Assembly (NCBI GenBank): GCA_032622095.1
Contig: CP136064.1
Span: 251,104,484 to 251,168,483, forward strand
Source of the DNA: Siphonodentalium dalli
Taxonomy: Eukaryota; Mollusca; Scaphopoda; Gadilida; Siphonodentaliidae
Direction: 5' to 3'
Length of the DNA: 64,000 nt
The notes below the pieces were generated by a model that was not told the origin of the DNA, did no database searches, and saw only the letters and a list, made by a program, of their open reading frames with translations. A program made the translations under genes and the position numbers. Numbering within the stretch: position 1 is the stretch's first letter; every line of letters begins with the position of its first letter. Below are positions 42,601-46,490 of the stretch, in pieces.

Positions 42601-45128
42601 TTTCATGACGGGAGCTGCGCTGGTGCAGTATTAAAGATCCTGTGCCAGTGTATTCTCTTATACATGAGTCTCCCTTTGGGAGCCTTGCATATATAAGAGA
42701 ATGCACTGGCTTACAAGGTCAAGGTAAATATTGTTAGGCTAATGCATTCTCTTATGGGCGACTCGCATATATAAGAGAATGCATTGGCACAGGGTTTTCG
42801 TAAAATTTCAGGAAGCTCCAGTCATGAAAAGGTTAAGGGCTGGGGTCCAATGCCAATAATAATTATACCCCCATCCTAAAAGATGGGGGGGGGGGTATAC
42901 TGGATTACACATGTCCATCCATCCGTCTGTCTGCTCATATATCTCAACCATGGGTGAACGAAGTTCATTGACGTTGTTCATATTTTCCTTTCAAGAGTTA
43001 TCCCTCTTTATTTATCTGAAAATGTTGGATTTCCGTCCGTCGCTCTTATATCTCAACCATGGGTTATCGGATCTCAATGAAATTTGGTATGCAGATTTGG
43101 CATCATGAGGGCTTTCAAAGAGGGTTCATTGATGTTGTTCACATTTTCTGTTCGAGAGTTAACCCTCTTTCTTTATCTGAAATTGTTGGATTTCCGGCCG
43201 TTGTTAGTTAGAATTATCAAGTAATTTGTTCGTTCATCACATTTTTTTTCACAATTTGGTTTCGGACCTGCCCATATTCCAATTTTCACCATGTGGGTAT
43301 CCCAGCACCTGTGGTGCAACCTCTTGTTAGGTCTTAAAAACTCAAATGCTACTATAATACTGGGCATTTAAAGATACATAATCTGAATTGATGTCGCGCA
43401 TATCATCCAGTTACATCAACAACAACGGAATTTCATTTAGTTATACAAATTAGTTTATTACCAATAAATGATCACAATACCATCACGATATCATATTTGC
43501 TGAAAATGTCTTTTAATAACGGCTATTTTTGGCAGGTTTGACGATGAGCGAGTGTGTTTTACAACTTCCATTTCTGGCTATTCCTAGTTCAAATTGGAAT
43601 TCCCCAACATATACTATTTTCACATGTAACCAGCTTGGTGCCATATGACGTCTATTTGTATGAATAAAACATGATTACTGACTCATAAATAAGTAGATGT
43701 ATGTATCCGCATGTCAACTATCCCAACATACCATACTCTTATTGATGGTGATACTTTTCATTGTCTTAAATTCCAAAATTAATGTGCTATAGCCACTGAT
43801 GCACTGAATGTACAGGGAGCCGTGACCTCTGGTAATGGCATCCGTGCATGTCTGTACTATTTCTGGAAAAAGTCAGGAGAATTTTTGCCAGGCCACCAAA
43901 TATTCCAGGTGGTGAAAAATAACTTATTAAAAAATTGAAATCTGATAACTCTGAACTTTGATGAGTCAGTTCCTCGACTCAATTAAAATATATTTATGCC
44001 TGAAGCTGAAGAAATAGTCATTTTGGGGCATTAAATCTGATTATGTATCTTTAAATAAACCTACTGTAGTCATATTTGGCTAAATTGCTATAGTTATACA
44101 CAGAACGACACAAGTGTGTTAATGCGTTTGATGATACGGCACGAGTTTTAGCGTGGAATGATAGATCGAGAAGCGCCGCCTCGAGTTGTATCTTTCCGCA
44201 ATGGCACAAGTGCCGTATCAACAATCACATTAACACAATTTTTCGTTGTGTGTTCATTACACGCCACGCATCCTAGAGTCCATGAATTAGAAAAAACAGA
44301 CTTACAAGGTTTATTCAGGCACATACATGGTTTGTTTTGTCATATGGTGATGATGCTTTTATTTTATAGTTCTGGTTTCATGGTTGAGACGAACATCATT
44401 ATCGTTGTTTGCCATCAGCGGAATGTGTATGACACACATAGGTCATACAGATTTGTAAATATGGCACAGCAGGAACACCGTAATTCTAGGAATAAATATT
44501 GCTCTTGTTAAATAGATACGTGGCTATCAATACCCAGGAACAAACTTTGATGAATGGACAAAACATAATGCATAACTGCAACAAATATTACAAACAAATT
44601 CATGTTATATTAAACTATCTGAGATGTACTAACATCTCAGACATTATGTTCACCTTTACTGGTTCTTTATGATAAGACCCTTGTGTTAATTGCAAAATGA
44701 TAACAAACTTAATGCACAGTTTATTAGAGACTTCTTCTACCATCCAGGGAAACTGATTATCATGTAATAATAATTTCTATTATATGCTCACCTATGGATT
44801 ATAGAAGAAATTGCAGTTATATAAATATATTTATCCCCCAGAATGGGATATAGAAATTCCATTTACAAATTTACTGTCTTTGAGTGGATGCCAAAAATTG
44901 TCTCATTCCTGGCCGCAACAAATATTTATTTTTGATTCTTTTTCTCAGGTGGTCATCACAAGCAATGCAATGAAGTATGTCTTGCGAAAATGCAAGAGAA
45001 AACGTAAGGAGAAAGCTTACAAGAAAATCTTGAGAGAAATTTCATCAACTGACTGGCCTCCTATTGGTGAGGTCACATCACAAGATTACGGTGACGAGTG
45101 GGAAACTAGGAGCTTCAGTATAAACTGA
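494..45128 (+). CDS. ATP13A2: P5B-type transport ATPase, ATP13A2-like (22 exons, 5' end missing)
   Basis: This spliced gene encodes about 918 residues in the window. P5B ATPases are multi-pass pumps; ATP13A2 exports polyamines from lysosomes (family knowledge). Visible in order are VPGDVISIP (actuator domain), [20 protein letters not shown] in helix M4, DKTGTLTED with the phosphorylated Asp, KRMS and CKGAAE (nucleotide domain), [18 protein letters not shown], then C-terminal helices and a basic tail. PPALP marks P5B, since P5A pumps have PPELP. GVVPIK, ATCHSL and LSEAEAS resemble ATP13A2 more than ATP13A3. Exons join in phase throughout: segments are 494-625, 2352-2513, 3402-3559, 4048-4236, 4816-4877, 5664-5808, 7014-7109, 7835-7991, 11412-11663, 13201-13394, 16811-16861, 20453-20560, 21818-21897, 22393-22435, 24176-24285, 27464-27560, 34288-34360, 35677-35827, 38647-38795, 40471-40559, 42489-42569 and 44949-45128. 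N-terminal exons lie upstream of the window. Confidence 0.93.
631..1038. repeat. TIR element family T1, copy 1
   Basis: Both ends carry the same ~30-bp inverted sequence related to gcaaagtcaatttcccgttt. Other copies or parts are at 12273-12778, 16083-16758, 24305-24620 and 59818-61427, with a solo end at 2210-2262. It starts 5 bp after the donor of exon a. It looks like a non-autonomous DNA transposon. Confidence 0.65.
1077..1125. repeat. Hairpin of the composite TTAA family (fragment)
   Basis: The arms aatgcattctcttatata and its complement face each other. It is a single hairpin of the two-hairpin family found complete at 50658-50917. Confidence 0.6.
1652..1800. repeat. Foldback repeat, ~70-bp arms
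   Basis: An imperfect palindrome with core ggttgtggtgaaaagt facing acttttcacaacaacc and a short loop around gcttagcg. The arms continue outwards to gttgtgtacag. Confidence 0.6.
2125..2351. other. Intron with two repeat ends
   Basis: A solo TTAA-type end (ttaaccctttctgtaa) lies at 2125 and the right end of family T1 at 2210-2262. The rest of 1801-2351 shows nothing recognisable. Confidence 0.4.
2352..2513 (+). CDS. ATP13A2: ATP13A2-like exon b: GES(I)PVTKT loop
   Basis: The exon starts after tatccag and completes the glycine codon of the TGES-equivalent motif ([10 protein letters not shown]). It runs through [15 protein letters not shown] to AIVIRTG and ends at aacag|gtaga. This region holds the dephosphorylation-loop glutamate and the end of the actuator domain. 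Phase 1 at both ends matches the neighbours. Confidence 0.92.
3165..3332. mobile_element. piggyBac-like hairpin MITE, family pB-A, copy 1
   Basis: Flanked by TTAA on both sides with CCCTTTCAGTGCCAAGTCCG ends, nearly palindromic over its length. TTAA target duplication with CCC termini is characteristic of piggyBac elements. Related copies are at 46935-47158, 60356-60631 and 60880-60970. Confidence 0.75.
3402..3559 (+). CDS. ATP13A2: ATP13A2-like exon c: actuator end and membrane helix M3
   Basis: The acceptor is ctgcag and the donor gc|gtaagt. The protein reads [18 protein letters not shown], a highly conserved P5B signature, followed by a hydrophobic helix ([20 protein letters not shown]). 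The exon ends in phase 0. A TTAA-flanked hairpin MITE ends only about 70 bp upstream of the acceptor. Confidence 0.92.
4048..4236 (+). CDS. ATP13A2: ATP13A2-like exon d: M4 PPALP helix and phosphorylation Asp
   Basis: The exon is 63 codons in phase 0, after ttttttcag and before gtaatt. It encodes [20 protein letters not shown] (helix M4, substrate pathway) and [19 protein letters not shown], ending in FDK. The Asp codon is 4231-4233. The intron splits the DK|TGTLTE motif right after the lysine. PPALP identifies the P5B class. Confidence 0.95.
4816..4877 (+). CDS. ATP13A2: ATP13A2-like exon e: [18 protein letters not shown]
   Basis: A short exon after ttttcag completes the P-type signature DKTGTLTE, then [16 protein letters not shown]. 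The donor is gg|gtgagg. GVVPIK is closer to ATP13A2 than to ATP13A3. Confidence 0.93.
5076..5402. repeat. 48-bp tandem array, about 6.5 copies
   Basis: The unit contains catattccatattatataa and aacccccagatcacat. Because 48 is divisible by three, both strands stay open as repetitive 16-residue peptides. It is intronic, between exons e and f, and not considered coding. Confidence 0.9.
5664..5808 (+). CDS. ATP13A2: ATP13A2-like exon f: nucleotide-binding domain start
   Basis: The acceptor is aattttcag and the donor tgg|gtcagt. It encodes [20 protein letters not shown] followed by [19 protein letters not shown] and GDPMDL are conserved in the P5B nucleotide domain. The exon ends in phase 0. Confidence 0.92.
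5809..7013. other. Intron with dispersed repeats
   Basis: About 6250-6340 resembles stretches at 5010-5060 and 11005-11060 (gttttgacatgcg followed by an aatct/tctca motif). About 6700-7000 is a copy of the repeat at 49020-49365 and runs into the acceptor of exon g. Confidence 0.45.
7014..7109 (+). CDS. ATP13A2: ATP13A2-like exon g: variable nucleotide-domain insert
   Basis: A 32-codon exon ([20 protein letters not shown], then [12 protein letters not shown]), phase 0 at both ends, acceptor ttccag and donor gag|gtacat. The sequence is polar and acidic, as expected for the variable part of the N domain. A dispersed repeat related to 49140-49365 runs to within about 15 bp of the acceptor, so the polypyrimidine tract is probably repeat-derived. 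Confidence 0.85.
7322..7342. repeat. GA microsatellite
   Basis: A run of GA dinucleotides in the intron between exons g and h. Confidence 0.9.
7400..7834. repeat. Dispersed repeat followed by triplicated acceptor
   Basis: About 7400-7738 is related to 42940-43325; both end in ggtgcaacctcttgtt. It is followed by two extra copies of the acceptor and start of exon h (units beginning caggtctgctttgagg, spacing 44 and 47 bp). Confidence 0.65.
7835..7991 (+). CDS. ATP13A2: ATP13A2-like exon h: KRMSV and CKGAAE ATP-binding motifs
   Basis: It encodes [20 protein letters not shown] and [23 protein letters not shown] and KGAxE line the ATP pocket in P-type ATPases; family members usually have KGAPE or KGSPE, here KGAAE. 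The acceptor region occurs three times in tandem (cag ending at 7743, 7787 and 7834). Only the last keeps the reading frame and conserved sequence. The donor is aag|gtatgt. Confidence 0.92.
8081..8434. mobile_element. hAT-like double-hairpin element, family H1, copy 1
   Basis: Ends caagccttgaaatagtgtgt and its complement enclose one degenerate and one clear hairpin of the gagggtgaatttagtgatgc type. Other members are at 49860-50267, 59880-60327 and 62160-62608. Confidence 0.65.
8690..9060. repeat. Dispersed low-conservation repeat
   Basis: Contains stock phrases (tctgtccat, ggtttctggatgataact, acaggtcaa) also seen at 22520-22640, 41580-41760 and 45460-45800. Confidence 0.4.
9058..10710. repeat. 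~165-bp tandem array
   Basis: About nine diverged copies of a unit holding gcacgggctacaggtcgtac, atcatcatgaaatttgtc, gatgggaacgagtcatttt and cagcagccatcttgg. Starts are near 9157, 9253, 9418, 9583, 9747, 9900, 10062, 10227, 10396 and 10558. A shorter relative is at 38893-39470. Confidence 0.85.
11142..11353. mobile_element. Tc1/mariner-like hairpin MITE, family M1, copy 1
   Basis: TA on both sides, termini CAGTAAAGCCC and GGGCATTACTG, arms nearly perfect around a short loop. Copies at 16371-16589, 22006-22261, 46175-46309 and 52100-52290. Confidence 0.8.
11412..11663 (+). CDS. ATP13A2: ATP13A2-like exon i: N-to-P domain
   Basis: The largest exon, 84 codons. It encodes [16 protein letters not shown], then [20 protein letters not shown] and [10 protein letters not shown], the return to the P domain. 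The donor is actg|gtaagt. The last 30-odd bases plus the donor are repeated four more times downstream with a 40-bp period. A TA-flanked hairpin MITE ends 58 bp upstream of the acceptor. Confidence 0.93.
11664..11835 (+). repeat. 40-bp array derived from the end of exon i and its donor
   Basis: Four extra copies of gatgccctcatccgtcctgt plus tatgattactg|gtaagtt follow the real donor, so donor-like gtaag starts at 11664, 11704, 11744, 11784 and 11824. Use of a later donor would bring in an in-frame TGA within three codons of the normal splice point. Confidence 0.95.
11981..12244. mobile_element. Composite TTAA-type double-hairpin MITE, family pB-B, copy
   Basis: Two hairpins of the gcattctcttatatatg type separated by a spacer, outer ends aaccatttcatgac and a diverged partner before TTAA. 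Confidence 0.6.
12273..12778. repeat. TIR element family T1, copy 2
   Basis: Left end catgcaaaatcaatttcccg, right end its inverted relative ggaaattgactttgcttg. About 500 bp, apparently full length. Confidence 0.65.
13201..13394 (+). CDS. ATP13A2: ATP13A2-like exon j: P domain, TGD motif without Asn
   Basis: Acceptor tattcag, donor gag|gtagtg. Across the intron the protein reads [19 protein letters not shown]. The family normally has TGDN followed by TA; here Asn is absent (TGDILPTA). The rest ([19 protein letters not shown], then an acidic Ser/Asp/Glu-rich linker) fits the P domain and its variable insert. Confidence 0.9.
13883..14223. mobile_element. hAT-like short element
   Basis: Ends tagggctgtaacgattc and tttcagcccta are inverted and typical of hAT termini. 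The interior carries several ATCATG-type motifs. No clear 8-bp duplication was seen. Confidence 0.5.
14306..15244. mobile_element. TIR element with internal 62-bp tandem array
   Basis: Ends aggtcatgtacatccagaat and its inverted relative ctgaattcaactattatag frame about eight 62-bp copies (14530-15018) containing gaaggagcgattgtgtgatc. The ends resemble those of 63075-63683 (ctgaattccgctattatag). Confidence 0.7.
15576..15832. mobile_element. Composite double-hairpin MITE, family pB-B, copy
   Basis: TTAACCTTTCCATGACTGGA at the left, the inverted partner catcatgaaagggtt at the right, two gcattctctta hairpins inside. Confidence 0.7.
16083..16758. repeat. TIR element family T1 with nested mariner-like hairpin
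   Basis: The outer ends are family T1. Inside, at 16371-16589, lies an M1 hairpin flanked by TA (CAGTAATGCCC ... GGGCATTACTG). The nesting shows that M1 is younger. Confidence 0.7.
16811..16861 (+). CDS. ATP13A2: Probable ATP13A2-like micro-exon j2 in variable linker
   Basis: A 51-base open segment between tattacag and aag|gtgtgt encodes [17 protein letters not shown], phase 0 at both ends, so including or skipping it keeps the frame. It falls where the family has a poorly conserved linker, so homology cannot confirm it. It could be an alternative exon. Confidence 0.55.
16920..17260. repeat. Dispersed repeat D1, copy 1
   Basis: Shares the opening agacatattatggacttgtt with 52790-53285 and the weaker relative 34440-34700. 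No terminal structure seen. Confidence 0.5.
17270..18990. other. Intron, little recognisable
   Basis: A C-homopolymer (18017-18031) and a short inverted pair around ggcgggc (18220-18262) are present. No exon or well-defined element was recognised. Confidence 0.4.
19095..19200. repeat. Single hairpin of family H1
   Basis: aatgaggt, agggtgaatttagt and the facing caccaaattcaccttct correspond to one hairpin of the double-hairpin family. Confidence 0.55.
19331..19402. repeat. Short perfect hairpin
   Basis: ataactctaaaatcaagtgg faces its near-exact complement around an AT-rich loop. Confidence 0.7.
19440..19600. repeat. Dispersed repeat F1 fragment
   Basis: Contains gatatctgatcactctgagc and gggtgggttcctcgactt. 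Relatives are at 37610-37850, 39584-40197, 43368-44056, 49481-49865 and 54130-54505; the fuller copies have ends like ttaaagatacataatc. Confidence 0.55.
19925..20324. mobile_element. Element with CCCTTTACCCAACA ends carrying two perfect hairpins
   Basis: Outer 14-bp inverted ends CCCTTTACCCAACA and TGTTGGGTAAAGGG next to TTAA and ATAA. Inside are two hairpins, each with ccaatgcattctcttatata arms, in mirror arrangement. Confidence 0.65.
20453..20560 (+). CDS. ATP13A2: ATP13A2-like exon k: P-domain [11 protein letters not shown]
   Basis: A 36-codon exon in phase 0, acceptor attttcag and donor cgg|gtatga. It reads [20 protein letters not shown], then [10 protein letters not shown], matching the P5B stretch of type LALSGPTFxxIVKHFP. 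Confidence 0.9.
21503..21743. mobile_element. TTAA-type MITE, family pB-C, copy
   Basis: TTAACCC start, end ccatttagtaaaggaagggtta. Related to 22701-22885, 40215-40410 and 46491-46753. Confidence 0.55.
21818..21897 (+). CDS. ATP13A2: ATP13A2-like exon l: [12 protein letters not shown]
   Basis: It encodes [20 protein letters not shown] and KQFQDLG. FARMxPxQK is a P-domain motif of P5 ATPases. Acceptor attacag, donor gg|gtgagc. Confidence 0.93.
22006..22261. mobile_element. Mariner-like hairpin M1 inserted into a pB-B hairpin
   Basis: CAGCAATGCCC and GGGCATTACTG are flanked by TA. Left flank tatgggcgactcactta and right flank tataagagaatacattgg join to restore a pB-B hairpin, whose remainder runs to 22326. 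One arm of M1 carries an extra internal duplication. Confidence 0.75.
22393..22435 (+). CDS. ATP13A2: ATP13A2-like exon m: [10 protein letters not shown] hinge motif
   Basis: A 43-base micro-exon, acceptor atttcag and donor gag|gtgagt. It encodes [14 protein letters not shown], including the Mg-binding GDGAND motif. The residue after DC is Glu, where vertebrate ATP13A proteins have Gly. Confidence 0.93.
22701..22885. mobile_element. TTAA-type MITE, family pB-C, fragment
   Basis: Starts ttaaccctttctttactaaa, in the opposite orientation to the copy at 46491-46753. Confidence 0.5.
23608..24124. mobile_element. Foldback MITE, Harbinger-like, beside exon n
   Basis: Ends TAGTCTAGGCACCA and TGATGCCTAGACTA, with inner inverted stretches around atccggatt. 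TTA lies on both sides, consistent with the 3-bp duplication of PIF/Harbinger elements. It ends 52 bp before exon n. Confidence 0.6.
24176..24285 (+). CDS. ATP13A2: ATP13A2-like exon n: [17 protein letters not shown]
   Basis: Acceptor tttcag, donor cag|gtttgt. It encodes [20 protein letters not shown] and [17 protein letters not shown], very conserved in P5B pumps, leading into helix M5. A foldback MITE (23611-24121) ends 54 bp upstream of the exon. Confidence 0.95.
24305..24620. repeat. TIR element family T1, truncated copy
   Basis: The left end catgctaagtcaatttccca and about 300 bp of interior match the family; the right end is missing. Confidence 0.55.
24774..25960. repeat. Two tandem-repeat retroelement tails, ~122-bp units
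   Basis: Two blocks (24774-25331 and 25332-25960) both start near agccgatgagcccgacgttg, hold 3-4 copies of a 122-bp unit with caagtcgatagctccacccg and gcgcatgcgcgaagc, and end with atgacaaacaaacatacaga and a tcttcaaaatatatatgaga tail. The layout suggests a SINE or non-LTR retrotransposon 3' tail. Long ORFs are shadows of the repeat. Confidence 0.7.
25961..26660. other. Intron, nothing recognised
   Basis: No exon, hairpin or repeat family was recognised in this stretch. Confidence 0.35.
26663..27356. mobile_element. pB-B double-hairpin MITE interrupted by other sequence
   Basis: TTAACCCTTTCATGATGGGA at the left and cagtcatggaagggtta at the right. About 460 bp of unrelated sequence (26731-27190) interrupts the first hairpin. 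Confidence 0.6.
27464..27560 (+). CDS. ATP13A2: ATP13A2-like exon o: M5 region
   Basis: It encodes [20 protein letters not shown] followed by [13 protein letters not shown], the M5 helix. Acceptor tgttacag, donor ggg|gtatgt. The 3' half of the exon with its donor is repeated several times in tandem downstream (27570-27912), and a DIRS-like element is inserted in that array. Confidence 0.93.
27561..27912 (+). repeat. Array derived from the end of exon o and its donor
   Basis: Units of about 60 bp contain tatagtctcatccagtttgt and cttatatggggtatgt, copying the 3' part of exon o plus its donor; shorter 21-23-bp units cttatatggggtatgtatat follow. The array continues after the DIRS-like element at 33033-33052 and 33719-33768. 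Confidence 0.93.
27913..28685 (+). repeat. DIRS-like left inverted terminal repeat
   Basis: Starts ttttccgctaaaggaagccc and ends near aagaatactg. It matches the complement of the right repeat with only one mismatch noticed by eye in the shared part, apart from the diverged outer ~35 bases. Confidence 0.85.
29781..29996 (+). CDS. Short ORF inside the DIRS-like element
   Basis: 71 codons: [20 protein letters not shown], a Gly/Pro-rich stretch, then ending [18 protein letters not shown]-like sequence lies about 60 bp upstream. It could be a remnant of a gag-like protein; no domain was recognised. Confidence 0.3.
   Translation: MASTHRSTWTGHSAWSGPPAFGGGAHPGPMAPPPSGYQKKPVLAMGFFISTLDSKIGTQFISLLLKQLAVA
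30633..31022. repeat. ~205-bp direct duplication inside the DIRS-like element
   Basis: Two copies share agctcattgactagc, agacctttccttgcaggcag, ataagggcctgaaaccatgc and ggatttgtcctat. Confidence 0.75.
32095..32191. repeat. DIRS internal complementary region
   Basis: The first part (tccatatagttcagtgtgag) complements the left element end and the second part (ttccttaaagaaagcctgaa) complements the right element end, with the joined termini in the middle. This structure templates circular-junction synthesis in DIRS retrotransposons. Confidence 0.85.
32239..33032 (-). repeat. DIRS-like right inverted terminal repeat
   Basis: Starts cagtattcttgtgtagattg and ends with an extra AT-rich tail (gtattataattttaaaaata) absent from the left repeat. 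Confidence 0.85.
33052..33577. mobile_element. TIR element in the exon-o array
   Basis: Ends ttttatcatgtcacc and ggtgacatgataaaa are perfect inverted copies. With the hairpin at 33579-33717 it interrupts the tandem array. The class is unknown. Confidence 0.5.
33579..33717. repeat. Long hairpin, ~62-bp arms
   Basis: gttacagggctcgttgttgc faces gcaacaactcgccctgtaac; the inner arms are gagattaatatcgggc and its complement. Confidence 0.8.
34229..34287 (+). repeat. Decayed tandem copy of the exon p acceptor and start
   Basis: tttatttcagtaccctgtta and gtgataatcagttcctctat mirror tttatttaagtatactgcta and gtgataaccagttcctctac 54 bp later. The upstream copy has lost a base and no longer encodes NLGDNQF in frame. 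Confidence 0.8.
34288..34360 (+). CDS. ATP13A2: ATP13A2-like exon p: [19 protein letters not shown]
   Basis: It encodes [20 protein letters not shown], then IAIL (M6). The start after tttaag was preferred over tttcag at 34233: it gives the same spacing between LILY and NLGD as human ATP13A2. The earlier site belongs to a decayed tandem copy of this acceptor and exon start. Donor taa|gtgagt. Confidence 0.85.
34361..35334. other. Intron with dispersed repeat D1
   Basis: About 34440-34700 is a diverged D1 copy (agacatattatg, tttggataaaatatta, tttgatcaccc). The rest shows nothing clear. Confidence 0.35.
35335..35650. repeat. Foldback repeat just upstream of exon q
   Basis: catgccatgaatctctggct and gtagagatcatatt on the left face the inverted agagattcatggcatgatc and aatatgatctctacgggc on the right. 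Confidence 0.7.
35677..35827 (+). CDS. ATP13A2: ATP13A2-like exon q: cytosolic loop and next helix
   Basis: Acceptor attttcag, donor catg|gtaagg. It encodes [20 protein letters not shown] and a helix through [20 protein letters not shown]. The basic RRRP motif and RPxGSL correspond to the loop of other P5B pumps. A foldback repeat ends about 27 bp upstream. Confidence 0.92.
36085..36450. repeat. Direct duplication and hairpin
   Basis: aaacatcgggggtatatga occurs twice near 36118-36161. A hairpin at 36325-36445 has arms acatggagatttaatac and its complement, with the facing cggcaacatcg and gatgttgccg. Confidence 0.65.
36451..37842. other. Intron, mostly unassigned
   Basis: 37600-37842 is an F1 repeat fragment (ccacttgattttagagttat, gatggatgggttccttg). 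Nothing recognisable before that. Confidence 0.35.
37843..37871. repeat. ATT microsatellite
   Basis: A run of ATT trinucleotides. Confidence 0.9.
38475..38646 (+). repeat. Upstream copy of exon r acceptor and start
   Basis: gatgcaatgggctaatct, ttactttgtag and taaggaggtggagtataa occur at 38475-38545 and again at 38603-38668, 125 bp apart. The earlier copy diverges after gaagaggtg and soon meets a stop. Confidence 0.85.
38647..38795 (+). CDS. ATP13A2: ATP13A2-like exon r: lumenal loop and helix
   Basis: Acceptor ctttgtag, donor aca|gtgagt. It encodes [20 protein letters not shown], then [17 protein letters not shown] and [12 protein letters not shown], matching ATP13A2 (SSFQY, GAPFRRPLYTN). 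An upstream copy of the acceptor and first ~35 exon bases lies at 38475-38555. Confidence 0.92.
38893..39470. repeat. Shorter copy of the ~165-bp array family
   Basis: Starts ttttagctcaacttgac and holds atgggctacatgccgtacc and gatgggaacgattcatttt units, like 9058-10710. Confidence 0.75.
39584..40197. repeat. TIR element family F1, fuller copy
   Basis: Ends ttaaagatacataatcc and ggattatgtatctttaa are inverted. The interior includes the F1 phrase gatgggtgggttcctcgact. Confidence 0.6.
40215..40410. mobile_element. pB-C MITE fragment
   Basis: The right part of the family: cattccaatgtatgc, agaatccatttagtatagaa followed by agggctaa. Confidence 0.5.
40471..40559 (+). CDS. ATP13A2: ATP13A2-like exon s: membrane helix M9
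   Basis: Acceptor gattacag, donor ggg|gtaatt. It encodes [20 protein letters not shown] and [10 protein letters not shown], a hydrophobic helix at the position of M9. Confidence 0.88.
41152..42401. mobile_element. hAT-like element with subterminal palindromes
   Basis: Ends CAGTGACCAGCCTAGA and TCTAGACTGGTCTTTG; flanks gtctgttg and atctgttg match at 7 of 8 bases. Near each end are motifs of the gggagaagtgacttctccc type. The interior (41363-42220) holds three and a half copies of a common repeat with gcagatttagctgatatttg. Related to 56634-57533. Confidence 0.75.
42489..42569 (+). CDS. ATP13A2: ATP13A2-like exon t: membrane helix M10
   Basis: A 27-codon phase-0 exon ([20 protein letters not shown], then VASLLGE), acceptor tttccag and donor gaa|gtgtgt. 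It is the last transmembrane segment. A TTAA-type composite hairpin starts about 25 bp after the donor. Confidence 0.88.
42594..42836. mobile_element. pB-B double-hairpin MITE next to exon t donor
   Basis: tttaccctttcatgacggga at the left, gtcatgaaaaggttaa at the right; two gcattctctta hairpins, the second with a shortened arm. Confidence 0.65.
42860..43330. repeat. Dispersed repeat with G-run
   Basis: tacccccatcctaaaagatg is followed by a run of G (an inverted ccccatc/gatgggg pair), then two copies of atctcaaccatgggt, ending ggtgcaacctcttgtt as at 7720-7735. Confidence 0.6.
43368..44056. repeat. TIR element family F1, copy
   Basis: tttaaagatacataatctga and tctgattatgtatctttaaa are inverted ends; about 690 bp. 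Confidence 0.65.
44090..44260. repeat. Inverted repeat around a short ORF
   Basis: gatacggcac and gtgccgtatc, with outer gacacaagtgtgttaatg and cattaacacaa, face each other. The ORF that follows is not recognised. Confidence 0.45.
44949..45128 (+). CDS. ATP13A2: ATP13A2-like terminal exon u
   Basis: Acceptor tttctcag. It encodes [20 protein letters not shown], then [18 protein letters not shown] and a Glu/Asp tail ending FSIN before TGA (45126-45128). The basic segment and WPP match the cytosolic tail of ATP13A2/3. The stretch around DYGDEWE is duplicated 44 bp downstream, across the stop codon. Confidence 0.92.
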   Translation: MVITSNAMKYVLRKCKRKRKEKAYKKILREISSTDWPPIGEVTSQDYGDEWETRSFSIN

Positions 45129-46170
45129 ATTACGGTGATGAATGGGACAACATCGGTGTATATGGAACTCAAACCGTGTCTAATGAGAACATCTCCAACA
45201 ATTTACACACATTTTATTGCGTGCCAGCATTCTGAATGACGCCATCACAATATGGTTATGCTTTTCCTTGCTAACCTCATCTATTTGTTTAGGGAGAGGT
45301 AACACAAGCCAGGGTTTTGCCTTCTGTAATAATATTAGCTAGTGTTGGCCACACTATAAAATGGTCATGTAGCTTGAAGTGGAAACTACCTTGTTCTATC
45401 CTGCAATTGAAATCCTATATTTATTGCCCATTTTAATTAAAATGGGATGTATTAAGTTATTGGTCCATATGTCGAGCTGTCTGTCTGTCCGTTCACTTTT
45501 GGTTTCCAGATTATAACTTTAGATAGTCTCACCTGAATGGAATTTGGTACTACATGTAGTACAAAATACAGGTCAAGTTCGAATTCAGGTTCCGCCTGCC
45601 AATTTTCACCAGAATTATGGCCATTTTTTGTTTTTTTTTCTCTCAATTTTGTTTCCAGATGATAACTTTACTGTTTCCAGATGATAACTTTACTAAGTCT
45701 GAACTGAATGGAATGAAATTTGACATCTGAATTTACTTGCCCAAAATACAGGTCATGTTCATATTTGGGTTCTGCGGCCAAATTTTACCAGAGTTATGAC
45801 CCTTTGTTGGAATTATCACGGGCCTATTTTGTCATGTCCTAGAGGTGCCCTTGTTACTAATTCTTGTTTAACTGGAAGCGGCAATAAAAAAACTGCTGAT
45901 TTTGAAATTTCAATTTCACAGTCTAATCTCAATTTCTTACAATGTTCATTATCCTATCTCAATTTCTTACAATGTTCACTATCTCATCTCAATTTTTTAC
46001 AATGTACACTATATTTGAGGAGAATTATCTTGGACCAATCTCCACATTTCATCATGAAATAATTCTAGAACATTGAAAATAATTGTTTATTGTAAAAATA
46101 TGTGCCTTAAACTTATTTTATATATTAATATATACTAATCGTTTTTATAAAATTAACACTTGTTGTAATA
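45129..46170. other. 3' flank of the ATPase gene and intergenic repeats
   Basis: 45129-45160 is the duplicated end of the last exon. A perfect 20-bp palindrome cccattttaattaaaatggg lies at about 45427-45446. 45460-45800 is a diverged dispersed repeat. aatttcttacaatgttca recurs near 45940-46000. Confidence 0.5.
45883..45888 (+). terminator. Candidate polyadenylation signal of the ATPase gene
   Basis: An AATAAA hexamer lies 755 bp after the stop codon. An ATTAAA at 45436-45441 is an alternative. Neither can be confirmed from sequence alone. Confidence 0.3.
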
Positions 46171-46174
46171 ACTG

Positions 46175-46309
46175 TACAGTAGTGCTCTAATTAATCGACC
46201 TCGAGAGCTTTCCGATGAATGGCAACAAGCCATATTTCCGACTAAATCCTGAAAAGTTACCCATAATTCTGCTGTGGTTAAGAGGTCGATTAATTAGAGC
46301 ATTACTGTA
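46175..46309. mobile_element. M1 mariner-like MITE with one arm deleted
   Basis: TA flanks and CAGTAGTGCTC/GAGCATTACTG termini remain, but most of the left arm is missing, so it can no longer form the full hairpin. Confidence 0.75.
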
Positions 46310-46490
46310 CATACTGGAAGTCAGACACACTTTGTTCATCTTGTTCGTCATCACTTATGGCGGAGTAGTCTTAATTATCACACATATCTTTTATCACTGT
46401 TAACTATTGTACTCCGAAATCACTGTCTGAACACAGTCTGCCCAATACTGTCTGTCTCAAAAAATTGGTTCAAGTTTGAGAAAAGGAATG

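Noticed and set aside
44158-44511. 117-aa ORF in the last ATPase intron
   Set aside because: No recognisable domain, starts inside an inverted repeat, and exons t and u join in phase without it.
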